Shown here piece after piece: positions 1 to 9,873 of a stretch of DNA of 64,000 bases; the first letter of the stretch is position 1; each line of letters opens with the position of its first letter. The translations under genes and the position numbers were made by a program. This DNA is from Ipomoea triloba (taxonomy: Eukaryota; Streptophyta; Magnoliopsida; Solanales; Convolvulaceae): the NCBI RefSeq assembly GCF_003576645.1, contig NC_044916.1, forward strand, positions 12,619,719 to 12,683,718, in the 5' to 3' direction. The notes beneath the pieces were generated by a model. The model was given only the letters and a program-made list of their open reading frames with translations, was not told the origin of the DNA and searched no databases.

Positions 1-230
1 CTGTGTATGGTATTGAAAATCAATAATATACAAAATTATATACTAAAATACACATAATCTCTGAATAGAATACACAGAATCGTAAGACTAAATATTATCA
101 TTTCTGTTACATAAGGCACGACATTCAAATCATTAATATACATAATTATATATATCAGAATGCACAGAATTTCTGAATAGAATACACAAAATTACACATA
201 ACAGGGATTGAACGGACGGAATGGTGTCCG
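1..230. repeat. AT-rich diverged direct repeat
   Basis: Two diverged copies of a unit with atatacaaaattatat followed by ctgaatagaatacaca sit about 108 bases apart (roughly 19-80 and 127-190). No coding potential is seen. It is probably the remnant of a transposable element upstream of the NHL gene; the family is not identified. Confidence 0.5.
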
Positions 231-257
231 TCGCATCAACTCCCCACTAACTTAATT

Positions 258-303
258 AAACGACGTCGTTTCGAACCAGGATCCACAGCACTGTGGACCC
301 TGG
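258..303. repeat. Adjacent short palindromes (element terminus?)
   Basis: 258-271 is a perfect 14-base palindrome, AAACGACGTCGTTT. It is followed by a hairpin whose arms 276-288 (CCAGGATCCACAG) and 291-303 (CTGTGGACCCTGG) pair with one mismatch around a 2-base loop. I infer a MITE or Mutator-type terminus; it lies about 450 bases upstream of the NHL TATA box. From 304 to 718 I see only AT-rich sequence and the expected promoter of the gene. Confidence 0.5.
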
Positions 304-718
304 TCGTCCATCTTATAAGGATTGAACTTTGGGAAGAAAGAACATACATTGCTACATATACATACATGCATTTGAATTGTTAATGTCATGCTAGTGTGCT
401 ACACTTATCTAGTACACATTCATTCATCCATCCAAGTTGTGTTAAAAAATATCGAAATTAAACAACATAATTAATTAAGTAATAAATTCAATACTATTGA
501 TGAATTGATTAAAACTATAGATACATGATGCATACACCCATCCGGCCTCCGGGCCTTAGCTTGTCAACTATTCAACGCCTTGATCTAATTAATAATGTAG
601 AAGGAAATTGCTAGGCTCCATCCCCTCCTTGAAAATAACCCCTCAAGCAACCGCGTTATTATATCACACGCTCTCTGCTCCTCTTACCAATTCCACGTTT
701 CCCACATCCAAACAAACC

Positions 719-728
719 ATATAAATAC
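719..728 (+). promoter_or_regulatory. TATA box of NHL gene
   Basis: The sequence ATATAAATAC lies about 115 bases before the ATG at 841, leaving a pyrimidine- and A-rich leader of plausible 5' UTR length (roughly 750-840). It is the only good TATA match close upstream. Confidence 0.65.
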
Positions 729-840
729 AACTCCTTCTCCAGTTCTCCCCACCAATCTCACTATCTTAATTCTCACAAGTCACAACTCTCTTTTTTCTAT
801 TGCCTCAACCTACCTAAACTAAAGAAAGCTCAATTATATC

Positions 841-1527
841 ATGCCGGAACCGCACTTGAACGGAGCCTACTACGGCCCGTCCGTCCCGCCTCCGGCGAAA
901 TCCTACCACCGCCCGGGCGGCGGCAGTAGCTGCAACCCGTGCGGCTGCCTCTTCAGCTGCCTCTGCAACTGCCTCTGCCAGATCCTGTGCACCCTCCTGG
1001 TGGTTCTGGGCGTGGTGGCGCTGGTCCTCTGGCTCGTCCTCCGCCCCAACAAGGTCAAATTCTACGTGGACGACGCCGCCCTCACCCAGTTCGACCTCTC
1101 CACCACCAACAGCTCCCTCTACTACAACCTCGCCCTCAACTTCACCGTCCGCAACCCCAACAAGCGCATCGGCATCTACTACGACCACTTCGAAGCCTCC
1201 GCGTTCTACAAGGGCCAGCGGTTTAGCACCCAGAATCTCGAAACGTTCTACCAGGGCCACAAGAACACCACCGCCCTCAGCACCGCGTTCAGGAGCAATA
1301 ACATCGTCTCCCTCGACTCCGGCGACCGGAGCAGCTACAACGACGAGAAGAGCCGCGGGATTTACGAAATTGACGTCAAGCTTTACCTGAGAATTAGACT
1401 GAAGATTGGGTGGATCAAGACTAGGAAGATTAAGCCCACCATCGAATGCGATCTCAAGGTCCCTTTGCAATCCAACGGCAGATCGTCTGGGAGTTTCGAG
1501 CGGACCAGGTGCCATCTTGATTGGTAG
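841..1527 (+). CDS. NHL10: NDR1/HIN1-like protein (NHL10 type), LEA_2 family
   Basis: Single-exon gene for 228 residues. The N-terminus has the family signature AYYGPSVPPPAKSY, then a Cys-rich juxtamembrane stretch (about 31-48, CNPCGCLFSCLCNC) suited to palmitoylation, and one transmembrane helix (about 49-67). An extracytoplasmic LEA_2/WHy-like domain (about 75-215) includes NPNKRIGIYYD, FYQGHKNT and the basic GWIKTRKIKP motif. Length is normal for the family. The start is chosen because the family motif begins within ten residues of this Met and a TATA box and leader fit. The GC-rich coding region stands out from its AT-rich flanks. Known: NHL10/HIN1/YLS9 proteins are plasma-membrane proteins induced in hypersensitive response and senescence. 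Inferred: same role here. The symbol reflects closest similarity; another NHL paralogue cannot be excluded. Confidence 0.93.
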   Translation: MPEPHLNGAYYGPSVPPPAKSYHRPGGGSSCNPCGCLFSCLCNCLCQILCTLLVVLGVVALVLWLVLRPNKVKFYVDDAALTQFDLSTTNSSLYYNLALNFTVRNPNKRIGIYYDHFEASAFYKGQRFSTQNLETFYQGHKNTTALSTAFRSNNIVSLDSGDRSSYNDEKSRGIYEIDVKLYLRIRLKIGWIKTRKIKPTIECDLKVPLQSNGRSSGSFERTRCHLDW

Positions 1528-1760
1528 ATTTAGAAGATGATGGGCCCTACCTATTCTTGATTATGCATTTCCATTGCTACTTATTTTTCAGTATTTTTTT
1601 TTTTTCCTTTTGAGAGTTACTTTTCAGCGCATTTACTTTATTATCATATATATTCATTTGTATGATCTTGTTGTTCATTTTCCATTCATGGACTGTGTCT
1701 GAGTTTTTGTTGTAAATAAATAATATAATAGCATTTTCTCTTAAACTCTCTCCAACTATT
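1528..1760 (+). other. NHL gene 3' UTR with polyadenylation signals
   Basis: T-rich sequence follows the stop, then an A/T-rich near-upstream element around 1714-1730 (aaataaataatataata), typical of plant poly(A) regions. The exact cleavage site cannot be read from sequence. Confidence 0.5.
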
Positions 1761-1889
1761 TAAACATTTCATAAACTCATAAAGATAAACACTTCATAAA
1801 AAGAATTATCTCAAAACATATATCAGTTCGTTGATTAATTCAATATCTTAATTTCGCTAACAATGATAACTGATCCCAATTCTTATTAG

Positions 1890-2785
1890 GCAAAAACTTC
1901 TGAGACCATCTCAAGGATCCTTGTCCAAGAAACATGTTGGGTCAAAATGAAATGTAATTACTAGTAACTGTAATACTAAGTAACTATAATACTAAATCAT
2001 GAATAAAATGTTTATTATTTATATAGGAAAATATAATACTTTTACATTTTGATGTAAAGTATTACATTAACAAACATTTACCAATATTATTTATAAGGGA
2101 AAAAATATAATACTTTTGATGAAAAAAATAATACTTTTACATAAAAATATAAAAGTATTATATTTGTCCTCAAAAGTATTATGTTTTCTCTTATATATAA
2201 ATAACAACCACTTTATTCCTAATTAGTATTGCATTTTTCAGTATAAGTATTACATTTACATAGTAACCCAACCCGACTTGACTCGTCTCATGGAGTCATG
2301 GATACAGTCTCACACAAGTGTGACTCTTCTTATTAAGGGGAGAGTGTCGCACTTGTGTAAAGCTGTCTCAGGTATCTTAATTTGTACGATAGAAATCATA
2401 AAATTTATTAAAAAAAAATGTAATACTAATTTGCAATAAATAAATTGTTACTTATAATACATATTCTAATATTTAGGTTAAATGATTATTAATAATGATA
2501 AATATTATAATATTTAAATGTGAAATGGTTACTTATTGTAATACTTATTGTAGAAAATTTAATACCTATTTGAATTAAAAATAAATATTACTTATGATAG
2601 ATATTGTAATACTTATATGTGAAATTATGATACTATTTAGGTAAAAATTGATTGTTACTAATGATAAATATTGTAATACATATAATTTACATTATGATAT
2701 TTATACCCTCAGTTGGTTACGACTCGACCCATTTCACGGATAAAAATTTATAAGACGGTCTCACACAATTTTTGTTATCTAATTA
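1890..2785. mobile_element. AT-rich inverted-terminus element (Mutator-like MITE?)
   Basis: The left end has ctgagaccatctcaagg (about 1900-1916) and the right end has ataagacggtctcacacaa (about 2750-2768), which pair in part as degenerate inverted termini. The interior is made of repeated (g)taatact / atgataaatattgtaata motifs with no ORF. The gagaccgtctcac terminus is one I associate with a common plant non-autonomous element. Boundaries are approximate. Confidence 0.4.
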
Positions 2786-4214
2786 ATTTATTATAAATAC
2801 TTTACAGAATGCCTCAAGATTAAGTTACAATCCTGAGTAAAGAAAACTAGCAAAATAAAAAAGAAAAAGAAAAAGAAAAAGAAAAAAAGAAAATTAGTTT
2901 AATTTATCCAAATGGAAAGGGACAACTAATTAACGAATCGAAGCTAAAGTTGAATTGAAGAAAATAATACGGTTTCATGCACCTTTTCAAAGTGCAGATT
3001 ATTGTTATTGTTATTATTGTATCTAGTCACTTCAATGATGCATAAAGTTTGACATTTTCTCGCATAAATATCAATTGAATAATGCACTAGAGATTTTCTT
3101 TAGAATACGTGAAGAAAAGAAAAATAAATACGAGTATTATTTAATGACGCTCCTTTGATTTACAGAAAAACTTGTAATTGCTATCTGAAAGTGCGTTATG
3201 GGTAAAGGTCATCCTAACTCATAAAAAACCACAAGGAGGTAAGTCAATCTAGGTTACTTGAATGTGCGCTCTGAGTGAAGTTTATCTTAGTCAGCAAATG
3301 CCCACAATATAATGAAGTAAATTAACCACCAGCCTATGTTACTCATAACTGACTGAATCAAACCAAGAAGTCTAATAAATAGTTTCAATGATGAGCTAAA
3401 CAATTGAACCTTGTAATTACCAAATTAATTGTTAAATCAACTTGGTTGGGATTGTTCACATTAGACCCATATTTTAATGAGGTGGTAGTTTTAGTTCCTA
3501 GACCTATTAACAAAGACTTTACTATCAAAAAAAAAAAAAGACTTTAAAAGTTTCCAAATTATATTATTGTCCATATATTAACAAATAGGCCCTACCCCCT
3601 CTACATTTGCAATACAAATGTGAAGAACTTCAATAGTATTTGTTAATGGAAAATCAAAACCCTCATGAACACTTTATGAGTCAATGATGTTTATTTCAAT
3701 ATTAATATAATCAATTAAAATCGCCTGTGGATTAAGATGTGAGGATTCTTGGAGTAAAGAATTTCATCTTTTATGAACAAGAAATTATAATCGCTAGCTA
3801 TTTCATATAAATATATAAAGGAAATATGCTATTTTATTATAATAAAATCATTTTTGGTGTAAACACATGAGATATTCCAGGTCTGTTTCCATTCGTCTAG
3901 CGGTCTAGTTCCACCCGACTAATTTCTACTTGCTCCAAGAGACACAGAAACTGATCCAAAGATAAAATTATGTTAGCGCGTGTAAAAGTTCAAGTACATC
4001 GGATATTGACCGAGCAAAAGAGGTCAAGTTTGAAGTGGCACGTACGTTACGGTTTGGATGATTGAATGGGACATTTGAATTGGACAAATGTAACGATGCT
4101 GTAATTTGCGGCAGAGAGAAGGGATTGGAATAATTGATGTGCGCCGTTCTTACAATTGACAATTCTATTTAGATTCCCATTTATCTAACTAATAGATTCC
4201 CATTTATCTAACTA
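2786..4214. other. AT-rich non-coding stretch with a SINE remnant
   Basis: A purine run aagaaaaag repeated at about 2860-2892 is followed by non-coding AT-rich DNA. About 3185-3440 (minus sense) resembles the SINE family at 40212-40395, with diverged copies of its 'taacctaggttgacttacctccttgtggt' type body, but it is strongly decayed. The short ORF near 3968-4162 has no recognisable family and is probably chance. Confidence 0.35.
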
Positions 4215-4435
4215 CTAGTTATCACACGTGCGTTGCGCGATTAAACCAATGCCCAATGCCTATTTTTAAATTAGTATTTCTTAATTGGTTAAAGTATTTA
4301 TATAATAATGAGAAAAAAAATGCTAAATTAATAAAAATCAAAGAAATAGTCTCGATACTTATATATTTTAATAAAACATGACGAAATTGTAAATAGCTAA
4401 ATTGCAACTAAAATAAATACAAACAAATAAACCAC

Positions 4436-4660
4436 TTACATGGGAGCAAATGGTGTGTCATCATTGTCACTTGTTTGGACACCGATCCGACCATTTACAA
4501 TCCATATGTAATTGTATTTGTTATCAAGTACTTTATAGTTCGTCCTGACAGGTTTGACAATGACATTTGAGATGATGTACCATTTGTTGGTTTGTAAAGT
4601 GATATCATACATTCCAATGTCAATATCAAACACTATTAATTGAACCTGAGTTCCTTGCAT
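4436..4660 (-). pseudogene. RPA1/DUF223-like OB-fold fragment
   Basis: 74 codons starting MQGTQVQLIVFDIDI and containing ISNVIVKPVR, a pattern typical of the replication protein A-like ORF found in plant Helitrons. It is only a fragment of such a protein, with no neighbouring exons in frame. Known for the family: single-stranded DNA binding. Here it is inferred to be non-functional. Confidence 0.5.
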
Positions 4661-4735
4661 TTAGATATATCATTTACAATTATGTTGGTGGTGAATGAGA
4701 GCATCTTCATAATAATAATACTAATAATGATAAAA

Positions 4736-4783
<48 letters not shown>
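4736..4783. repeat. (AAT)n microsatellite
   Basis: About sixteen uninterrupted aat/ata triplets. Confidence 0.95.
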
Positions 4784-4784
<1 letters not shown>

Positions 4785-4912
4785 GGGAGAAAAAATTTAC
4801 TATTTACTTAGTGTTTCATCCTCAAATACGATAAGCATATACTTTTTCTTAGGCGTTCCAATAGCGTTTTTTGGTTTGTTTTTCTTAATGACATGAACTA
4901 TACAGTTCCAGC

Positions 4913-5469
4913 CAGTGGCGGAGCCACAATGGGGGCAGTGGGGGTAGCTGCCCCCACCCCCCCACATATATAGCCTTTGTATGTATATATGTATATATAA
5001 TACATTTTACATATAAGTATATGAAAACAGATATGTGTAAACAAATGATTGTTAGTGTAGTTGGTTGGTGCACGTTCTTACTAGTGAAATGGCGAGGGTT
5101 CGAATCATGAGAGCCTTATTCTCCCCTTGATGATCTTTCCAAAGTCTTTTTATTCAAATCTTAAGGGTAGTAGCCAGTAGGTTCCCTTCATAGCTTTTTT
5201 AATATATAATACGTATATAAAGTTTTTTTTTTTTTTAATTTCCTTTTCATAAAGTTTCTTTTTTAAAATTTAATAATGAGATGTGTAATTTATAATGTGT
5301 TTTCTATTTGAATTATTTTATCAAATTAAATATGTTTCATATATTGTTATAAATATTTTTATAAATTTTTTATATGTTTTATTTTTCGTCCATATCTAAC
5401 AATATTTATGACTATATTAAGTGTTTCATTTTTCGCCCCCACTGAAATTCTTTTCTGGCTCCGCCACGG
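4913..5469. mobile_element. hAT-type MITE with 8-bp target duplication
   Basis: The left end CAGTGGCGGAGCCAC and the right end TGGCTCCGCCACGG form terminal inverted repeats (12 bases perfect in GTGGCGGAGCCA). Flanking 8-mers gttccagc (4905-4912) and gctccagc (5470-5477) differ at one base and fit the 8-bp target duplication of hAT elements. Length is 557 bp and no transposase ORF is present. Inside, about 5050-5108 reads tagtgtagttggttggtgca ... gagggttcgaatcatgag, which looks like the A and B boxes of a tRNA-derived Pol III promoter. The element sits inside the decayed Helitron. Confidence 0.75.
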
Positions 5470-5477
5470 GCTCCAGC

Positions 5478-6935
5478 CCACAGTTTGTGTGTCAATATCA
5501 ATTAACTTTACTGCATTTGTCATTACTAATATCCTTGTGTCATGGAAAATATGTTCATAAAGGATGTTATGAAATAATATAATTGGAACCACAACATAAA
5601 TTCAAAAATCATATATTAGGGAGTTAGGGGTAACTAAAATGTTTAGATTATAGAGGAATATAATGAGAACCCCAACATTACACACAAGGATACAAGTATA
5701 GATGAACAGATTATACAATAGATAGATTTACATAACAATATTGAAGTTATACTAATTAATGAGTACACCATCATTCCTCTTAAAAAAAAACTGTATAATC
5801 ATTATGAGTACAAATACAAATAATAGAATTAGCATGATAATATTTTGACAATCATACCTATAAAATGTCAAGTAGATGGTGTGTTGCAGAATATGTTCGG
5901 TTTAGTTTTGGGTGAATACCAGTGAGAATGGGAGGTGTTTATATATTGTTGTTTTGGGTAGAATAATGGTTTAGTTAGGAATCTATACAAAATTGTATTA
6001 TAGAATCTTATTAAGACTTCAATATTTTAATTTTAAGTTAGGAATCTATACAGAATTGTATTATAAAATATTGCCAATTTTTTTGAAAACTGCAATAAAA
6101 AACAAATTGCCTAAAGAATTTAATGTTAAACTTCCGTTATATTTAACGGAAAAATTTGGTAAAATTATAAAAGATTAGGATATATTAGGAATTTAATTGG
6201 AGGTTGCACAATAAGGAGAACACAAAGTACAATATTTTAAAGCAGACTATTACACCAACATATTTTTAGTTCCAATTAAGGGTCTAACATTATTGGCTCT
6301 TATTATAAGTGTAGATACAAGTTTTTCGGTGCAAAAATTAGGTGCCCAATATTAGTATTTTATATTAAAATTTTAAATTTATTTAAATTTTAATATAGTA
6401 AATAACAACAACAACAACAACAATAATAATAATAATAATGTAAAATATTTTTATAAATTAGATATTTATATTTTAAAAAATAACTAACATATAACTCTAA
6501 TATTTAATGTGCATATTTTATTATTATTACTAAATAAGATAAGAAAATATATGGTGGCTGCATGTGCATAGTAACAATAGTGGAAAAGATAACAGAAGTT
6601 ATAACGGTAGGGGTATATTTGTCCAAAACATTATGTAGTACAACTTTTATAGCATATTGTACAAAAAAACTTAACGGAAAAAACAGACATAAATGAGGGG
6701 TATAACCTTCATTCACATTTATTACGTTTTCAGATATTATCTAGTTGGATATATTTTGAGTTTGTGTATTTGTTAAGTACATTATTTTATTGATGACGTT
6801 AAATTTTTAATGTTGTAATTTTGAAATTCCTCAATGTGAAGGATAACTATTTCAATTCCTAGAGTTTTAATTTTCTCTTACAAAACATAGAGTTTTAAAG
6901 TTTGGGTGTTTACGTGGAAAAGAAATTACAATTAC
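5478..6935. other. AT-rich, decayed Helitron interior and short repeats
   Basis: The start probably continues the RPA-like Helitron fragment. A roughly 28-base unit (ttaggaatctataca.aattg) is repeated directly at about 5977-6006 and 6039-6068. Short (aac)/(aat) tracts occur near 6400-6440. No gene is recognised. Confidence 0.4.
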
Positions 6936-7055
6936 TAGCTATTGACTCGTGCGATGCACAGACTAATACGAAGTATTCTATAAATTAAAATGAAGTATTG
7001 TTGTAAAAAGAGAATAAGAAAAGATAATATTATTGAAAGCACAAATTACAGATTA
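6936..7055 (-). mobile_element. Helitron 3' terminus (minus sense)
   Basis: On the minus strand the sequence after the helicase stop runs to gtctgtgcatcgcacgag (GTGC/GCAC hairpin) and then caatagCTAG, followed by T. This is the expected Helitron 3' end: hairpin, CTRR, host T. It ends the element that carries the helicase remnant at 7056-7560. The 5' end is not found. Confidence 0.55.
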
Positions 7056-7560
7056 TTAAAAACCTTTTTTGTAAACTACATTAGTAGTAGAAGTACAAAT
7101 ATTTTTTGATTCATTGCAAACTAAAATTTTGAGGCCGTCTAGTTGACTTATTCTTGATGCAGCCACATATAATTGACCATGAACAAAAATTGGTTTCTTT
7201 AGGATCAATCCAACATTCGACAATGTTTGCCCTTGACTTTTGTTGATAGTCATTGCATAGGACACCATGAGTGGAAATTGTCTTCTGTTGAACTTGAAAG
7301 GAAATCTTGTGTCTGATAGTGTGATAGTCATTCTAGCTATTAATACCTTTGTTCCAGCATTATGTCTTGCCAAGATGCTTTCTTCAACAACATGTTTAGC
7401 TAATTTTGTTACAACCAACCGAGTTCCATTGCATAGTCAAAGAATGTGATCAATGTTTCTCATTAATATTACAGGTGACCCAACCTTTAATGTTAAAGAA
7501 TGATTTGGAAGGCCTGAAGCTCGTATGCTATTCAAGAATTCAGGGGCATCTGCAAGTATT
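7056..7560 (-). pseudogene. Helitron PIF1-like helicase, C-terminal fragment
   Basis: The minus-strand translation contains FPFKFNRRQFPLMVSYAMT, INKSQGQTL and FVHGQLYVAASR, the conserved C-terminal motifs of the RepHel/PIF1 helicase of plant Helitrons. Upstream codons (7420-7560) read FLNS..ASGLPNHSLTLKV and ILMRNIDH, continuing the family consensus, but an in-frame stop near 7443 interrupts them. The Rep nuclease domain and helicase motifs I-IV are absent. Family role: rolling-circle transposition. This copy is a dead fragment. Confidence 0.8.
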
Positions 7561-7666
7561 GTACTGGAACCATCTGCTTTATACGCTGTGTCAAAACTAT
7601 AATATGTCTTTTATTCGCCTTTAGTTAAGTTAGACATATATTGATTAACTTCATTCACGACCTAGG

Positions 7667-7960
7667 CGATGGGCCGAGGTGCTACACCTCGGCACAGAGC
7701 CATGGTGTGCTGAGGTGTGCCGAGGTTTTTTTGCACCTCGGCACAGAGCTGAGGTGCGCCCCAGCACCTTTTTTGCACCTCGGCACAGAACTGAGGTACG
7801 CCCTAACACTTTTTTTTGCACCTCGGTACAGAGCTGAGGTGCGCCCCAGCACTGTGCCGAGGGATTGCACCTCGGCGCTAGGCCGAGGTGTTGTACCTCG
7901 GCACAGAGCTGAGGTGCGCCCAGCACTGTGCCAGGGCTTACACCTCGGCACCACCACTTC
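7667..7960. repeat. Hairpin-forming minisatellite (cacctcggcacagagctgagg)
   Basis: Five to six imperfect tandem units of about 55-60 bases, each with gcacctcggcacagagctgaggtgc, an almost self-complementary sequence. The spacers carry T tracts of varying length (7727-7733, 7768-7773, 7807-7814). Much more GC-rich than its surroundings. All six frames over it contain ORFs that are only by-products of the repeat. Confidence 0.9.
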
Positions 7961-8345
7961 CTTTTGCATGTTTGGGGTTTACTTGAGCGCCGTGGACTAA
8001 CATGGTGTTTGCCCCCCCAGACTCACCCATCCCTTCCATCCGGTGCGACTGCTCACCTTGGTGTGGACCCTTGGTCCTTTTGGTCTTCGGTTGTGCCCAC
8101 AACCTTGGCTGGATAGCAGCCCTTTCACCCCACCGTCCCATGACGGACATATATATGGCTGGCCGACGAGTTGCACCACTACACAGAAGTTGGGTCCTTT
8201 GTTCCTCTATTTTCTCCTTCTGCGCAGATGCTTGGGGCAGTTGACCTTGAATCTCCGCCCCCAACTGGGCTAGGGATATCGTTGCTTGCTGAATGACCTG
8301 GGCCGCCGCCTGGGGGTTCATAGGTGGTTCCCGTGCTTTGGGCAC
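7938..8345 (-). pseudogene. Unrecognised ORF, possible retrotransposon gag start
   Basis: 135 codons beginning MPKAREPPMNPQAAAQVIQQ with a glutamine- and alanine-rich helical N-terminus. It then runs into low-complexity sequence and ends in the minisatellite. I do not recognise it with confidence; the N-terminus is reminiscent of some plant gypsy gag starts. Base composition is GC-richer than its neighbours, which suggests TE origin. Confidence 0.25.
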
Positions 8346-8502
8346 TTACTACCCTCCACTATGATTGTTGTTTGCGTGGCTGGTGATGACCATCATCGTG
8401 ACCACCACCCGGTGTTGCCACGATTCTCGTGATGAGAATTGTGGGAATCACTAGATCTTGGCACAATATTGCTGTTTGGTTATTGACAGAGTAATCAGGC
8501 AA

Positions 8503-8656
8503 GCAACACCCGAACCCGAACCAAACAGCAATATTGGTACTCCCATTCCACCCAACTACCAAACATGTTAAATACTTTCACCAAAACTCATTACCCTCAC
8601 TAAGTATTTAATACCCATTCCGATTCCGATTCCCATGTGCGAACCAAACACACCCT
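8503..8656 (-). mobile_element. MITE fragment, PIF/Harbinger-like terminus
   Basis: Read on minus it begins ggGTGTGTTTGGTTCGCACA and continues with gggaatcggaatcggaatg. The same opening occurs on + at 36010-36060. GGGTGTGTTTGGTT termini are those I associate with PIF/Harbinger-type plant MITEs. The opposite end and target duplication were not located. Confidence 0.5.
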
Positions 8657-9386
8657 TTGAGCGGGTACTACTTTCGATTTGGATTGAGTTAAATTGGATT
8701 CGGAATTTCCTAAGTAAGAAGTTTAATTTGATATATTATACATTCAAAATGAATAGTAGGTGAATAAGAAATTGATTATCAAAGTATACACATTGAGTTG
8801 AGAAAAATGGTGTTTGACAAAACTTTTAAGTACCATTTCTCACATTTAACAGAATCATTTCACCTTTATTTGAATTATATTTCATATTTATTCTTTTATT
8901 TGCTTACTTGTTTATTTCTACCCCCAAAAGATTGAATTCCAACCCCAAGGGTCCCCTACACCCCGACCCAACATAACATTTAAGAGGATGTAAATCACGA
9001 TAACTTAATGGCTTAACAGACAGGGCCAAATACCTGTGCACACAAGGAATCTGCCCACTTTAAACATAATAATCCTCGCAATTGTTTATTTCTTGTATTT
9101 ACCTTTGAATAGAGTTAATACTCAATTTGGTCTTTCAACCATTAGGATTTCAGCACTTTGGTCATCGACTTCTAATTTTGCCTAATTCATCCTCAACTAT
9201 GCAAATGTTAACCAATACAGTCCTCAACCTATTTTTTTTTGTCTAGTTTTGAGCTATTATTTACCATAATAATTATTAGATTTTATATAGTAATAGCTTG
9301 GAAGTAGTTTAGGCGGGTAGTAGCAAAAGTAGGATTTTTTTTATTCGTAGTATAGATAGATTTGTTATTTTTTTTAAAATAAAAAT
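8657..9386. other. AT-rich non-coding DNA with half-element remnant
   Basis: About 9110-9230 (tttggtctttcaaccattagg ... ctttggtcatcgac) resembles one arm of the tttggtcc..tcgac-type inverted-repeat element seen at 23527, but the partner arm is missing. Otherwise no signal. Confidence 0.3.
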
Positions 9387-9459
9387 GACTTCATGGCCCA
9401 ATGGATAAGGTGCTGGTCTACGGAACCAGAGATTCTAGGTTTGATCTCCAGTGAAGTTG
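9387..9459 (+). pseudogene. tRNA-Arg(ACG) pseudogene
   Basis: Folds as a tRNA: 7-bp acceptor stem GACTTCA/TGAAGTT, D arm GGCCCAATGGATAAGG, anticodon stem CTGGT/ACCAG with loop CTACGGA (anticodon ACG), and T arm CTAGG TTTGATC TCCAG followed by discriminator G. A T6 run lies about 10 bases downstream, as in a Pol III terminator. Compared with the plant tRNA-Arg(ACG) sequence as I recall it, there are seven differences and every one is C to T or G to A. One breaks a T-stem pair (A.C) and others change the B box (TTTGATCTC instead of TTCGATCCC). It is therefore probably inactive. Confidence 0.8.
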
Positions 9460-9666
9460 AATTTGCTACTTTTTTCCTCATCCTCTATATCTAGATGAAT
9501 TAATTGTAATTATTATTTAAAATTCAACGACCCATTTTTAATTGTAATTATACTATTATCCATGTAATTATTAGCTTAATTAACATAATAATTATTAGTC
9601 AATTATACTAATAATACACACACACACAAAAGATTATCAAAAAATTAATTATAATAACATTTTTAG
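9460..9666. other. AT-rich spacer
   Basis: Non-coding; contains a short (ac)n tract at about 9616-9627 and taattat repeats. No gene. Confidence 0.5.
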
Positions 9667-9873
9667 AAGGTTTATGGTTGTACTCTTTTTCCCTTAGCAA
9701 AGTTTTTTCCCACTGGGTTTTCTTAGGCTAAGGTTTTTAATGAGGCAACCGGTGCAACACATGGTTTAACATACTTCGTGCACTCTTTTTCTCGACTAGG
9801 TTTTTCCCACAGGATTTTTCTAGTGAGGTTTTCAACGAGGCATGAGTATAGTTATTTAATGGCCAAGGGGGAG
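9667..9873 (+). mobile_element. Extra copia pre-PPT fragment upstream of the 5' LTR
   Basis: This 207-base stretch matches 15409-15615, the 3' end of the copia internal region including the polypurine tract (ccaagggggag), with about six mismatches. It ends exactly where the 5' LTR begins. It is the tail of a second, otherwise missing element that shares the LTR at 9874-10150, giving a truncated tandem arrangement. Confidence 0.8.

Larger units (their letters stand above)
4215..4912 (-). mobile_element. Helitron 3' portion with RPA-like fragment
   Basis: Read on the minus strand, the sequence ends in a hairpin-type tract (tcgcgcaacgcacgtg) followed by GATAACTAG and then T at 4214. This is a CTRR-type Helitron 3' end next to the expected T. 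The ORF at 4436-4660 (minus; MQGTQVQ, WYIISNVIVKPVR) looks like the OB-fold DUF223/RPA70-like protein that plant Helitrons often carry. A (AAT)n microsatellite interrupts at 4736-4783, and the element appears to continue past the hAT insertion at 4913-5469, where a further minus ORF piece (LVMTNAVKLIDIDTQ) fits the same protein. Only fragments remain; the 5' TC end was not located. Confidence 0.55.

Noticed and set aside
814..1515. 233-codon ORF on minus overlapping the NHL gene
   Set aside because: Shadow of the GC-rich coding exon: no family similarity, low complexity (Val/Glu/Gly rich), while the plus frame matches NHL proteins throughout.
7641..8000. Several ORFs with repeated cysteines and histidines over the cacctcgg repeat
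   Set aside because: Translation of a minisatellite in all frames; not a protein family.
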